37,221 bases of DNA from NCBI RefSeq assembly GCF_003865405.1, contig NZ_RQVQ01000027.1, positions 1 to 37,221 of the forward strand. The letters run 5' to 3'. Below, in pieces: positions 1 through 8,950 of the stretch (positions within the stretch are counted from its first letter, which is position 1; each line of letters begins with the position of its first letter). The position numbers and the translations under genes were made by a program. The DNA comes from Paenimyroides tangerinum (GTDB lineage: Bacteria > Bacteroidota > Bacteroidia > Flavobacteriales > Flavobacteriaceae). The notes beneath the pieces are model-generated. The model saw only the letters and a program-made list of their open reading frames with translations. It was not told the origin of the DNA and ran no database searches.

Positions 1-3000
1 CAAAACAAGTTGTTGGATGCGCAGTATTTTGAACACGAGCCCAAATCGTTTGAGGATTTGTTGTATTCATATAGGCTTGTGGATTTGCAATCCAGTTAGT
101 ACCAACGTTAGCTAACACTAATGATGTAAAATAACGAACTTCATAATTACCTGGAATCGTTTGAACCGCAAGAATCAATGGCGTTTGCTGAGTTAAATCA
201 ATTGGTGTTATTCCATCAAATAAATCATCTTGAACGTCACATGTAATTATATTTGGTAAAGTTACAGGCATCTTAGGTGAAACTAATATTCGGAAATTAA
301 TTTTGTAAACAGAGAAGCACCCAGTAACTTCATTAGTTGCTCTAACCCATACTGATGGATTTGATGCTTGCAAATTATTATAAGATTGTGGATTTAAAAT
401 AGGTAATACGTTATTTTGTGCATTAGCTTGTGTTTCAAAATATTTTAATTCATGAGCTGGGCCACCATTTAAAAGTTGTACATTGAAACTTGTTAAATTA
501 ACAGTTCCAAAACTTGAATCTGTATCACTACAAATATCAAATGGAGTAACTGGTACATTTAATACTGGTACAGGTGATACACGAATATCCATCGTTGTTG
601 TTGTAAAACAACCTGTACTTAATCTTTGAACACGAATAAAAAGTGTTTGCACATTTTGAACCACATTCTGATAAGGTGAAGCTAATGGATTTGAACCTGA
701 ATTTGCATCAGCTAAAGTATAATGGAAAGTAACTTGTAATCCAGTTTGTGTTCCAGTAATTAATGGAATTTTACTAGCAATATCAAATACTTGGAATCCA
801 TCAAAATTATCATCACATAAAGAATATGTAGCAATTGGATTTACAATTACAGGCGTTGGATTTGTTACTAATACCAATCTAGTAACTTTATAACAACCTG
901 CAGTATTATCTTGAACTCTAACAAAAACAACGTTTGAAGTTAAGTTAGAGAAAGATCCTGGATTTGTAATTTCGTTAGTTCCAGCATTTGCATTATCCTC
1001 ATTAGTATAGAAAGTCACAATATATCTTAGTGGATCTAATCCATTTAAGATTTCATTTATTTTAGATGTCAAATCAAAATCTGCTACACCATCGTTATTT
1101 GAATCACAAGCTGTCAATGGAGTTGGTGTCGTAATAATTGGAGTAGATTTTACAATTAATTCTAAAGGTACAATCGCACTACAAGTAGAATTTTGATACC
1201 CTACTCTAACATAAATAGTTTGAATATTTGGTACGATATTTTGATAAACTCCAATATTAGGAATTTTATTAACATTATTATTAGCATCAGCTAATGTTTC
1301 GTGATAAGAAACCTGAACACCTGGAGGAATAGGATTTCCAGCAATCATAACAGTAGTAGGAATCAAATTAAAAATTCCATACCCATCATTATTAAAACTA
1401 CAAATTTCTAATGGAGCAATTTGATTAGCTCCTGGAGCATCAACAACATTTGTCAATAAAGACATAATTGTAAAACATCCTGTATTTGGATTATACGCTC
1501 GTACAAAAATTGTTCCTTGGAAACCAGTGTAGTTTAATGGTAGTCTATTTGCAACATCACCAATTTCAGCTTCAGCAAAAGTAGGATAAAAACTTACTTC
1601 AATATTAGGAGAAGAACCACTTGCTTCATTTTGAACGAAAGATAAATTAAAATTAGCTAAACCTGTGCCAGGAATTTCACATCCATAAATAGGTTCTAAA
1701 TCATAAAATTCTGGTGCTGAATAAATGAATATTTTAAAAGAAGTAATACCAAATACATCACTATTAAAATTATTAGTAACACGAACCCAAATTGTTTCAT
1801 TATTAGTACCAACATAGTTAGCTAATAAGTTTGCATCGATTGGATCTGTTTGAGCTATTGCATTAGCTTCTGTATTATAATATGCTACAGTATGATCTAA
1901 GTCATTAAAATAAACAACTGGTGTATATTGAGCTAAATTAAATGAATTCAATTGACCTTGACATATAGATAAATCAGGTAAATAAACTAAATTTAAAAGA
2001 CAATCAAATGCTTGAGCTGTAAATGATACAACTCTAAAACAACCAGAATTAACATTATAAGCACGTACCCAATAAGTAACTATCCCATCAGTAATGTTTT
2101 GAGTTTGAGTAGTAGCCAAAGCATTTATTGCTTCGTTTGCATTCGCTTCAGTTTCGTATATTGAAAAAACTAAGAATTGGTTATCTGAAAGATCTGAATA
2201 TAATGGAGTAAAATCAAATGTAAAATCACCATTCTCATCAGCACAACCTTCAAAACTTCTTGGTTGATTTAAAACAATTTGTGGATCAACATTCGTACAA
2301 ATAGTTTGTGTATATTCACAACCGAAATCATTAATTATTGTTACATCATAACATAATTCACCTGCAACTTCAGGATTAATCGTGAATTGATTACCAGTAA
2401 CATCTACCACACCGTTTGTTAATGGTACCGAAATAGACTCTAATTCAGGTTTGAAGTTAAAAGAAGCTGGAAGGATATCTTCTGAAAATTCTATTGACCA
2501 ACCAAAAATATAACCATTATCTATTGCAAGCTGATCATGTACTTGTAAAGTCCAAACACCATTTACAGGTGATCCGATGAAATTATTATAACTATCAACA
2601 GGTTTGTAATCTCCAGGTACCCACATATTCCCAGGAGGATTAAAACCACCTGGCATAGTTTGACCATTTATCAAAATTGTAGCTGCATCCATAGTGAAAC
2701 AGTAAGTTTCTCCAATTCCAGGCTCTAAAGTACCATCACGATTTGCTTGACCTATATAGGTCCCACCACCACCTCTATTATGTAATCTTACAATTTCACC
2801 ATTTGGAGAAATCAAACGAATTGTAATATCATTAGAGTGTGAATGTTCCATATTAATACAAACTTTCGCAACTTGATTCCCTTCAGTAATGATTTCGTCA
2901 TTTTCAAAACAATCAATAGTAATTGAAGTTGAATAAATATTATTATTCCCATCAGGTAAAAAAGTAGTACCTGTCACAGGAGGTGCACATTCGCGAGTTA

Positions 3001-3805
3001 TTCGCTCATATTCAGCTTCTACAGTAACAACTGTATCAACACCAAAACAAATTTCTGGCGGTAAATCTATATAAACAGTTGGTTCTGGAGAGATTTGAAT
3101 AACTTGATTAATAATATTATTATTCCTACAGTCAAATGTATCTGTTACCAAAACATTAACCCTATAAATACCAGGAGTATCATAACTTACTGTTACATTT
3201 TGACCTGTAGCAGTTTCACCGTTTTCGAAATCCCATGTATAAACAGAACCAGCACCATTTCCTGAAAATGTAGCTTGAGCTCCTAAAGTGATTTCTTGTC
3301 CTATACAAGCTTTGATAATTCCATCAGCATCTCTACTTGGTGAACTATAATCTAAATAGGCCATAATTACCTGACATGGTGTAACACACTCAACTTCTGC
3401 TACCCAACCTCTTCCAGTTATTTGCGCATCAGAAATAAATCTAAATGTTAAACAACCAGAAGTATTAGAACCTGATGCAACTTGTGCTAATGGAATTTCA
3501 GTTCCAGTTATTGTCGTTAATAATGGTGAGTTAATATCTGGTCCATCATACACAAATAGTATGTCATTTCCATTTTGTAAATCAAGATCAAGAAAAGCTA
3601 CCTGTATAGCTGATTCAGGAAAATCAGGACAAAAAGTCATGATTTGTTGAACAGCATTTTGATAATCACCTGTAGGCCCACCACTATCATAGAAAACACC
3701 TGAACAAGTTTCTATGGTGACACCATCTGCCATGTTAAAACTCTGAGCATAATTGTTTTGCCAAAATAATAACATTGTAAAAAATAAGAGTAAACGCTTT
3801 ATCAT
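1..3805 (-). CDS. Giant secreted CUB-PKD-P-domain repeat protein (probable T9SS cargo), partial
   Basis: Reading the minus strand from the ATG at 3805 gives an uninterrupted frame of at least 1268 residues that leaves the window at base 1, so the C-terminus is missing. Residues 1-21 are a signal peptide ending NNYAQ. A CUB-like domain covers about 22-141 (ILFVYDGPD, GWVAEVEC), a PKD-like domain about 160-238 (YTWDFENGE, YDTPGIYRVNV) and a proprotein-convertase P-domain about 280-440 (HSHSNDITIRLISPNGE, GVWTLQVHD, GWSIEF). From about 510 there are eight roughly 90-residue repeats with a C/D-x-N-x-DG start, a vxyyxTxaxAn centre and an iwVRvxnxxTgCf end; the eighth is cut by the edge. Flavobacterial proteins of this build normally end in a T9SS type B (gliding-associated) sorting domain; that end is not visible, so export by T9SS is inferred. 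Probable cell-surface adhesin. The start lies 3 nt after the stop of the upstream 140-residue gene. Confidence 0.88.
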   Translation of the reverse strand, partial: MIKRLLLFFTMLLFWQNNYAQSFNMADGVTIETCSGVFYDSGGPTGDYQNAVQQIMTFCPDFPESAIQVAFLDLDLQNGNDILFVYDGPDINSPLLTTITGTEIPLAQVASGSNTSGCLTFRFISDAQITGRGWVAEVECVTPCQVIMAYLDYSSPSRDADGIIKACIGQEITLGAQATFSGNGAGSVYTWDFENGETATGQNVTVSYDTPGIYRVNVLVTDTFDCRNNNIINQVIQISPEPTVYIDLPPEICFGVDTVVTVEAEYERITRECAPPVTGTTFLPDGNNNIYSTSITIDCFENDEIITEGNQVAKVCINMEHSHSNDITIRLISPNGEIVRLHNRGGGGTYIGQANRDGTLEPGIGETYCFTMDAATILINGQTMPGGFNPPGNMWVPGDYKPVDSYNNFIGSPVNGVWTLQVHDQLAIDNGYIFGWSIEFSEDILPASFNFKPELESISVPLTNGVVDVTGNQFTINPEVAGELCYDVTIINDFGCEYTQTICTNVDPQIVLNQPRSFEGCADENGDFTFDFTPLYSDLSDNQFLVFSIYETEANANEAINALATTQTQNITDGIVTYWVRAYNVNSGCFRVVSFTAQAFDCLLNLVYLPDLSICQGQLNSFNLAQYTPVVYFNDLDHTVAYYNTEANAIAQTDPIDANLLANYVGTNNETIWVRVTNNFNSDVFGITSFKIFIYSAPEFYDLEPIYGCEIPGTGLANFNLSFVQNEASGSSPNIEVSFYPTFAEAEIGDVANRLPLNYTGFQGTIFVRAYNPNTGCFTIMSLLTNVVDAPGANQIAPLEICSFNNDGYGIFNLIPTTVMIAGNPIPPGVQVSYHETLADANNNVNKIPNIGVYQNIVPNIQTIYVRVGYQNSTCSAIVPLELIVKSTPIITTPTPLTACDSNNDGVADFDLTSKINEILNGLDPLRYIVTFYTNEDNANAGTNEITNPGSFSNLTSNVVFVRVQDNTAGCYKVTRLVLVTNPTPVIVNPIATYSLCDDNFDGFQVFDIASKIPLITGTQTGLQVTFHYTLADANSGSNPLASPYQNVVQNVQTLFIRVQRLSTGCFTTTTMDIRVSPVPVLNVPVTPFDICSDTDSSFGTVNLTSFNVQLLNGGPAHELKYFETQANAQNNVLPILNPQSYNNLQASNPSVWVRATNEVTGCFSVYKINFRILVSPKMPVTLPNIITCDVQDDLFDGITPIDLTQQTPLILAVQTIPGNYEVRYFTSLVLANVGTNWIANPQAYMNTTNPQTIWARVQNTAHPTTCF

Positions 3806-3808
3806 TAT

Positions 3809-4231
3809 CTATTCTTTTAAATTTTGAGATAAAATCTTAATTAAATAATCAGTATTATCAACTCTATAATACTTAATTTCACGATTTGAGAAGAAACTTA
3901 AATTATATTTTAAAACATTAAATGTATTAATATCAAAAACCTCATCTCGTTTTAAATCTTTATTATAGGAATTATTTACAGAAAATTCCGATAATTTGGG
4001 ATATTTCTCAAAAGTAGCGTAAGGCTCAATAATAATTTTGACCCTTTTTTCCAACAAAAGATTCAACCCATTTAAACGATCTTTGTCATTTAAAACTAAT
4101 TTTTCTAATTGATCCCCAAAGACTTCGACAAGCCTCGGATCAACCTCTTTCTTATCGTTCATTTCACCCTCCTGAGACATTGCCCGAAAAGATAACAGCC
4201 CTAACAAGATAAGTAAACTTATTCTTCTCAT
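3809..4231 (-). CDS. Small secreted protein of unknown function, coupled to the giant surface protein gene
   Basis: A 140-residue protein with an N-terminal signal peptide (about residues 1-19, ending RAMSQ, signal peptidase I type with no lipobox cysteine). The mature part is about 120 residues, charged, with no cysteine, no membrane segment and no motif I can name; the first half looks helical (DPRLVEVFGDQLEKLVLNDK). The stop codon is only 3 nt before the start codon of the CUB/PKD/P-domain giant gene, so the two are almost certainly cotranscribed and perhaps translationally coupled. That suggests, without proof, a periplasmic or surface partner of the giant protein. I do not recognise a family. 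Confidence 0.75.
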   Translation of the reverse strand: MRRISLLILLGLLSFRAMSQEGEMNDKKEVDPRLVEVFGDQLEKLVLNDKDRLNGLNLLLEKRVKIIIEPYATFEKYPKLSEFSVNNSYNKDLKRDEVFDINTFNVLKYNLSFFSNREIKYYRVDNTDYLIKILSQNLKE

Positions 4232-4254
4232 AATACTACATTATTTTAAAAAGC

Positions 4255-4262
4255 GAAATTTA
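4255..4262 (-). promoter_or_regulatory. Possible -7 element for the small secreted protein operon
   Basis: On the minus strand the bases read TAAATTTC, one mismatch from the flavobacterial -7 consensus TAnnTTTG, about 24 bases upstream of the ATG at 4231. A TTG lies upstream at a spacing of 15, slightly short. Tentative. Confidence 0.3.
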
Positions 4263-4411
4263 CATAAATTTAAGAAACAATTATCTTTTTTTTTCAAAAA
4301 AAAACGTATCATGACTTTTTTAACATTCTTTCCCTTTGATATTTCAATATAATCCAATCAAAATATTTAGCATAACTAATTCTAAACTTCATTAAAATCA
4401 ACAATTATAAT

Positions 4412-4419
4412 TATATTTG
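4412..4419 (+). promoter_or_regulatory. -7 promoter element for folE
   Basis: TATATTTG is an exact match to the Bacteroidetes -7 consensus TAnnTTTG, 33 bases before the folE ATG. No clear TTG is seen at the -33 spacing. It lies in the divergent intergenic region with the small secreted protein gene. Confidence 0.55.
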
Positions 4420-4452
4420 CATCTTATTATACTTAAAACAACCTTATAATAT

Positions 4453-5124
4453 ATGTGCAAGTCAGATATGTTTAACGATGAATTAGGAGAAAACCATATT
4501 GGTACAAGCGACCATACTCCTTTAAGAGCAGATGCTTTTGATCGTACAGATGATGAAAAAATTGAATCTATTAAAAAAGATTTCGAAAATATTTTAACCA
4601 CTTTAGGAATGGACTTAACTGACGACAGTTTAAAAGGAACTCCTAAACGTGTTGCGAAAATGTTCGTTAAAGAAATTTTTGGAGGATTAAATCCAGAAAG
4701 AAAACCAAGCGCTTCAACTTTTGACAATAAATATAAATATGGAGAAATGCTTGTTGAAAAAAACATTGTTGTTTATTCAACTTGCGAACACCATTTATTA
4801 CCAATCGTTGGTCGTGCTCACGTAGCTTATATTTCTAACGGAACTGTAGTTGGTTTATCAAAAATGAACCGAATTGTAGATTATTATGCAAAACGTCCAC
4901 AAGTTCAAGAACGTTTAACAATTCAGATTGTTGAAGAGTTGAAAAAAGTTTTAGGAACAGAAAACGTTGCTTGTGTAATTGACGCAAAACACCTTTGTGT
5001 AAATTCTCGTGGAATTCGCGATATCGAAAGTTCAACGGTAACGGCTGAATTCGGAGGTTTATTTAAAGAAGAAAAAACAAGAAGAGAACTTTTAGATTAC
5101 ATTAAATTAGATACACAATTCTAA
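4453..5124 (+). CDS. folE: GTP cyclohydrolase I FolE
   Basis: FolE converts GTP to 7,8-dihydroneopterin triphosphate and formate, the first step of tetrahydrofolate and pterin synthesis, in the cytoplasm. The 223-residue length is usual. The type I signature is clear: STCEHHLLPIVGRAHVAY at about 109-126, RPQVQERLTIQI at 148-159, and KHLCVNSRGI at 179-188. The zinc ligands expected from the family are C111, H114 and C182. The N-terminal 35 residues are variable and acidic; ATG at 4453 is taken, although the next in-frame ATG (residue 6) cannot be excluded. cysS follows after 20 nt on the same strand, so the two are likely cotranscribed. Confidence 0.97.
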   Translation: MCKSDMFNDELGENHIGTSDHTPLRADAFDRTDDEKIESIKKDFENILTTLGMDLTDDSLKGTPKRVAKMFVKEIFGGLNPERKPSASTFDNKYKYGEMLVEKNIVVYSTCEHHLLPIVGRAHVAYISNGTVVGLSKMNRIVDYYAKRPQVQERLTIQIVEELKKVLGTENVACVIDAKHLCVNSRGIRDIESSTVTAEFGGLFKEEKTRRELLDYIKLDTQF

Positions 5125-5144
5125 TTTCAAATTAAATTAATTAT

Positions 5145-6623
5145 ATGTTTTACAAAGACAACACCTTAAAAATTTACAATTCGCTTAGCGGACAAAAAGA
5201 AGTTTTTACTCCTATTCATGAAGGAAAAATAGGAATGTATGTTTGTGGACCAACGGTTTACAATTATGTACATTTAGGTAACTGTAGAACATTTATTTCT
5301 TTTGATTTAGTTTTCAGATATTTAAAACATTTAGGTTACCAAGTTCGTTACGTTCGTAATATTACAGACGTTGGTCATATTGTTGATGACGCAGACGCTG
5401 GCGAAGATAAAATCGCTAAAAAAGCACGTTTAGAACAAGTTGAACCAATGGAAATTGCTCAAAAATACACAGTAAATTTTCATAATGTTTTAAAACAATT
5501 CAACAATCTTCCACCAAGTATTGAACCAACTGCAACCGGACATATTATTGAGCAAATCCATATTATCGAAGGAATCATTGCAAATGGATACGCTTATGAA
5601 GTAAACGGTTCTGTATATTTTGATATTCTAAAATTCAACCAAGATTATAATTACGGTGAATTAAGCGGCAGAAACATCGAAGATATGATTTCGAACACCC
5701 GCGATTTAGACGGACAATCTGACAAGAGAAATCCGCTTGATTTTGCGTTGTGGAAAAAAGCCGAACCAGAACATATTATGCGTTGGCCTTCTCCTTGGGG
5801 CGATGGTTTTCCAGGTTGGCATTTAGAATGTACAGCAATGAGCACTAAATATTTAGGTAAACATTTCGATATTCACGGAGGTGGAATGGATTTAAAATTT
5901 CCACACCACGAATGTGAAATTGCTCAAAACGAAGCTTGTACAGGAAATTCGCCAGTAAACTATTGGATGCACACAAATATGCTTACTTTAAACGGTAAAA
6001 AAATGGCAAAATCTACAGGTAACAACATTCTTCCACAAGAATTATTTACTGGAGAAAACGATATTTTAAGCAAAGCTTTTTCGCCTTCTGTTGTACGATT
6101 CTTTATTCTTCAAGCACATTACAGAAGTATTTTAGATTTTTCTGACGAAGCAATTTCAGCATCAGAAAAAGGATTTTACAGATTGATGGAAGCTTTGAGA
6201 AATCTTAAAGAAATCAAACCAAGCGAAAATTCAACCATTGACGTTCAATCTTGGAAACAGAAATGTTACGACGCAATGAACGATGATTTTAATAGTCCAA
6301 TTTTAATCGCACATTTATTTGATGCCGTTAAAATGATTAACTTATTAAAAGAAGAAAAAGAAACTATTTCAAAATCAGATTTAGAAAATCTTTCTGTTAC
6401 AATGAATGCATTTGTATTTGATGTTTTAGGATTAGTTGACGAAACTCAAGAATCTGGAAAAACAACAAATAAATTAGAAGAAGTTGTTGACCTTTTAATC
6501 GATATGCGAAATGAAGCACGAGCAAATAAAAATTTTGCTTTATCTGACGAAATCAGAGATAAACTTCTTGCAATCGGAATTCAATTAAAAGACGGAAAAG
6601 AAGGAACTTCTTTCTCATTATAA
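5145..6623 (+). CDS. cysS: Cysteinyl-tRNA synthetase
   Basis: Class I aminoacyl-tRNA synthetase that charges tRNA-Cys. At 492 residues it has the normal length. The HIGH-type motif is HLGN at 43-46, and the zinc site is complete by comparison with the E. coli enzyme: C34 (MYVCGP), C229 (LECTAM), H254 and E258 (HHECE). The KMSKS loop reads KMAKS at 286-290, a conservative S-to-A change at the third position. The C-terminal part is the helical DALR-type anticodon-binding region. It is followed directly by a hairpin terminator at 6629-6660, so read-through into yidD is probably limited. Confidence 0.98.
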   Translation: MFYKDNTLKIYNSLSGQKEVFTPIHEGKIGMYVCGPTVYNYVHLGNCRTFISFDLVFRYLKHLGYQVRYVRNITDVGHIVDDADAGEDKIAKKARLEQVEPMEIAQKYTVNFHNVLKQFNNLPPSIEPTATGHIIEQIHIIEGIIANGYAYEVNGSVYFDILKFNQDYNYGELSGRNIEDMISNTRDLDGQSDKRNPLDFALWKKAEPEHIMRWPSPWGDGFPGWHLECTAMSTKYLGKHFDIHGGGMDLKFPHHECEIAQNEACTGNSPVNYWMHTNMLTLNGKKMAKSTGNNILPQELFTGENDILSKAFSPSVVRFFILQAHYRSILDFSDEAISASEKGFYRLMEALRNLKEIKPSENSTIDVQSWKQKCYDAMNDDFNSPILIAHLFDAVKMINLLKEEKETISKSDLENLSVTMNAFVFDVLGLVDETQESGKTTNKLEEVVDLLIDMRNEARANKNFALSDEIRDKLLAIGIQLKDGKEGTSFSL

Positions 6624-6628
6624 ATTTT

Positions 6629-6660
6629 AAAGCTACATCATTTTGTAGCTTTATTTTTTT
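6629..6660 (+). terminator. Rho-independent terminator after cysS
   Basis: Perfect 9-bp stem AAAGCTACA / TGTAGCTTT (6629-6637 with 6644-6652), loop TCATTT, then a T-rich tail. It starts 6 nt after the cysS stop and ends 10 nt before the yidD start. Confidence 0.85.
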
Positions 6661-6669
6661 CATACATTT

Positions 6670-6906
6670 ATGAATATGAAAACACTTCAAAAAGTACTGA
6701 TATTTCCATTTATATTTTTGATTCGATTTTATCAAGTTTGCATTTCTCCGTTTACACCTTCAGCTTGCAGGTTCTCTCCTACTTGCTCAAGCTACACATT
6801 AGAAGCTTTAAAAAAACACGGCCTTTTTAAAGGAGGTTGGCTTGGAATAAAACGCATTGCAAGTTGTCATCCTTGGGGAAAAAGCGGATACGACCCAGTT
6901 CCTTAA
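6670..6906 (+). CDS. yidD: Membrane protein insertion efficiency factor YidD
   Basis: YidD is a small peripheral inner-membrane protein that aids YidC-dependent insertion. The 78-residue sequence has the family hallmarks: an N-terminal amphipathic/hydrophobic helix (about 8-27, with RFYQ), the cysteine-containing RFSPTCSSY segment at about 34-42 and the C-terminal PWGxSGYDPVP signature. Start: ATG at 6670 (MNMKTL) or 6676 (MKTL); both are plausible. It is away from its classical rpmH-rnpA context; here it sits between cysS and lgt, next to another membrane-biogenesis gene. Confidence 0.95.
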   Translation: MNMKTLQKVLIFPFIFLIRFYQVCISPFTPSACRFSPTCSSYTLEALKKHGLFKGGWLGIKRIASCHPWGKSGYDPVP

Positions 6907-6960
6907 AATAATCTTGTTTAATACAATTGAATCGGTTACTTTTACTAAAATTTATTTTTT

Positions 6961-7893
6961 ATGATTACATCTTTGCATATGATTTGGAATCCTTCAGAAG
7001 GAATTGATTTAGGATTTTTCAAATTACGTTATTATAGTTTAATGTTCGTTGTAGCCTTTGGTTTAGGTTGGTATTTAATGAAAAAAGTTTACGACCGAGA
7101 AGGTGAAACCACTGATAATTTAGACAAACTTTTTATTTATACTGTTTTTGCGACTTTAATTGGAGCAAGATTAGGACACGTTTTCTTTTATGATTGGGAT
7201 AAGTACAAAGACAATTTATTAGAAATTTTTCTGCCCGTAAGATTTGAACCTAAATTTGAAATCATAGGATTTTCAGGATTAGCAAGTCATGGAGCAGCAA
7301 TTGCAATTGTACTTGTAATGATTTATTACAGCAGAAATGTAATCAAAAAACCAATTTTATGGATTTTAGACAGAATCACAATTCCGATTGCTATTGGTGG
7401 AATGTTCGTAAGATTTGGAAACTTCTTTAATTCTGAAATTATCGGACATGAAACAACATCTTCATTCGGAATTAAATTTATTCGAGATAAATTCACTCCA
7501 CAAGATGCAATGAATTTAACTGGAATTCCTGATGCAAATAAAGCTTTTGATGCTATTGCAACTAATCCTCAATTCGCACCACTTTTAGAAACCGTTGTAG
7601 TAAAACATCCTACACAATTATATGAAGCATTCGGATATTTTATCACTTTCTTAATTGTTTTATACTTATATTGGAAAACAGATGCAAGATTGTATTCAGG
7701 AAGAATTTTCGGAGTTTTCTTAATTTTACTATGGGGTGTACGCTTTATTGTAGAATATGTAAAAGAAAGTCAAGGTGGATTTGAAGATGCTTTAGGAGAA
7801 ATCTTTTCAACCGGTCAATGGTTGAGTATCCCTTTCATCATAGTAGGATTCTATCTTTTGATAACTTCAAAACATAAGAAAATTTCACAATAA
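6961..7893 (+). CDS. lgt: Prolipoprotein diacylglyceryl transferase
   Basis: Lgt transfers diacylglycerol from phosphatidylglycerol to the lipobox cysteine of prelipoproteins, the first step of lipoprotein maturation in the inner membrane. The 310 residues include about seven hydrophobic segments. Diagnostic positions are H110 in LASHGAA, matching the essential HG of E. coli Lgt, and R151 in the signature RFGNFFNSEIIG (151-162), plus HPTQLYEA at about 216-223. The region 165-215 is an insertion often seen in Bacteroidetes. The downstream gene encodes a predicted lipoprotein, a possible client. A hairpin terminator follows the stop. Confidence 0.97.
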   Translation: MITSLHMIWNPSEGIDLGFFKLRYYSLMFVVAFGLGWYLMKKVYDREGETTDNLDKLFIYTVFATLIGARLGHVFFYDWDKYKDNLLEIFLPVRFEPKFEIIGFSGLASHGAAIAIVLVMIYYSRNVIKKPILWILDRITIPIAIGGMFVRFGNFFNSEIIGHETTSSFGIKFIRDKFTPQDAMNLTGIPDANKAFDAIATNPQFAPLLETVVVKHPTQLYEAFGYFITFLIVLYLYWKTDARLYSGRIFGVFLILLWGVRFIVEYVKESQGGFEDALGEIFSTGQWLSIPFIIVGFYLLITSKHKKISQ

Positions 7894-7899
7894 TTTAAC

Positions 7900-7925
7900 A
7901 AACAGCTTTAATAGCTGTTTTTTTT
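7900..7925 (+). terminator. Rho-independent terminator after lgt
   Basis: 8-bp stem AAACAGCT / AGCTGTTT (7900-7907 with 7913-7920), loop TTAAT, then five further T. It begins 7 nt after the lgt stop. Confidence 0.85.
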
Positions 7926-7961
7926 ATGAATTAATTTAACTTTTAAATCAATATAATTTAC

Positions 7962-7969
7962 TAATTTTG
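7962..7969 (+). promoter_or_regulatory. -7 promoter element for the OmpA-family lipoprotein gene
   Basis: TAATTTTG matches TAnnTTTG exactly. Transcription would start near 7976, which places the ATG at 7994 on the message and excludes the upstream in-frame TTG at 7967 as the start codon. The -33 TTG is not obvious. Confidence 0.6.
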
Positions 7970-7993
7970 AGGAACTATAAATTTAATTTGATT

Positions 7994-8842
7994 ATGAAAA
8001 AAATTGTTTTATATCCTACATTGACTTTAATGTCTGCTTTGGCATTAACAAGTTGTGTCAGCAAAAAGGAACATGCAGCTTTACAAAGTGAATATTCAGA
8101 AATGGGTAAAAAATACCATCAAACTCAATTAGAACTTACAGAAGCTAGAACTAGAATCACTAGTTTAGAATCACTTTTAGCAGCTGAAAGATCTAACAAT
8201 GAAAGTTTGAAGAAACAATTTGAATCGTTACAAGGATCTTTAGACAAAAGTATTTCTCAAGGAAACGTAAATATTTCTAAGTTAGTTGACGAAATCAATT
8301 CTTCAAATAAATATATCAAACATTTAGTAGAAGCTAAAAGCAAAAGCGACTCTCTAAACATGATTTTAACAAACAACTTAACGCGCTCTTTAAGCAAAGA
8401 CGAATTACAAGATGTTGACATCAAAGTTATCAAAGGAGTTGTTTACGTTTCTTTAGACGACAACATGTTATATAAATCTGGAAGTTATGAGATTTCTCCA
8501 AACGCAGAGAAAACTTTAACAAAAGTTGCTAAAATCATCAACGATTATAAAGATTTCGAAGTATTAGTTGAAGGTAACACTGATAATCAACCAATTTCTC
8601 GTGAAAACATAAGAAACAACTGGGATTTAAGTGCTTTAAGAGCTTCTTCTGTTGTTCAGGCTTTACAAAACAAATTTGGTGTTGATCCAAAACGTTTAAC
8701 TGCTGCTGGTAGAGGTCAATTTAGCCCAATTGCTACAAACGACACTCCTGAAGGAAGAGCTAAAAACAGACGTACTCAAATCATCATTACACCTAAGTTA
8801 GATCAATTCATGGAATTGATTGATCAAGCTCCTAAAAATTAA
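7994..8842 (+). CDS. OmpA-family outer-membrane lipoprotein
   Basis: Taken from the ATG at 7994 this is 282 residues. Residues 1-21 form a lipoprotein signal peptide with lipobox ALTSC, so C21 would be acylated. About 25-130 is a coiled-coil region (many heptads, TQLELTEARTRITSLESLL). The C-terminal 130 residues are an OmpA-like peptidoglycan-binding domain, with the pattern NNWDLSALRASSVVQAL, AAGRGQFSPIATN and the closing GRAKNRRTQI. The protein probably ties the outer membrane to peptidoglycan, like Pal-type proteins. The longer TTG start at 7967 is rejected because it overlaps the promoter and would spoil the signal peptide. Confidence 0.93.
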   Translation: MKKIVLYPTLTLMSALALTSCVSKKEHAALQSEYSEMGKKYHQTQLELTEARTRITSLESLLAAERSNNESLKKQFESLQGSLDKSISQGNVNISKLVDEINSSNKYIKHLVEAKSKSDSLNMILTNNLTRSLSKDELQDVDIKVIKGVVYVSLDDNMLYKSGSYEISPNAEKTLTKVAKIINDYKDFEVLVEGNTDNQPISRENIRNNWDLSALRASSVVQALQNKFGVDPKRLTAAGRGQFSPIATNDTPEGRAKNRRTQIIITPKLDQFMELIDQAPKN

Positions 8843-8861
8843 TTATCTTTAAATAATTATA

Positions 8862-8908
8862 AAAACTAAAATGGTCGAGAGTTTAATACTTTCGACCATT
8901 TTAGTTTT
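8862..8908. terminator. Long bidirectional hairpin between OmpA-lipoprotein gene and kynU
   Basis: A 21-bp stem with one G-T pair: 8862-8882 pairs with 8888-8908, loop TTAAT. The stem is flanked by A-rich DNA on the left arm and T-rich on the right, so it can stop transcription from either side. It serves the plus-strand lipoprotein gene. Confidence 0.8.
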
Positions 8909-8913
8909 ATTAA

Positions 8914-8945
8914 ACAAAAAAACGACCGAATATAATCGATCGTTT
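8914..8945 (-). terminator. Terminator of kynU
   Basis: On the minus strand, AAACGATCGA pairs with TCGGTCGTTT (8936-8945 with 8920-8929, one G-U pair) around a six-base loop and runs into seven T. The mismatch pairs as G-U only in the minus transcript, which supports the orientation. Confidence 0.8.
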
Positions 8946-8950
8946 CTATA

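Noticed and set aside
7967..7993. Longer TTG start for the OmpA-family lipoprotein
   Set aside because: It overlaps the promoter -7 motif, and the ATG at 7994 gives a clean lipoprotein signal peptide.
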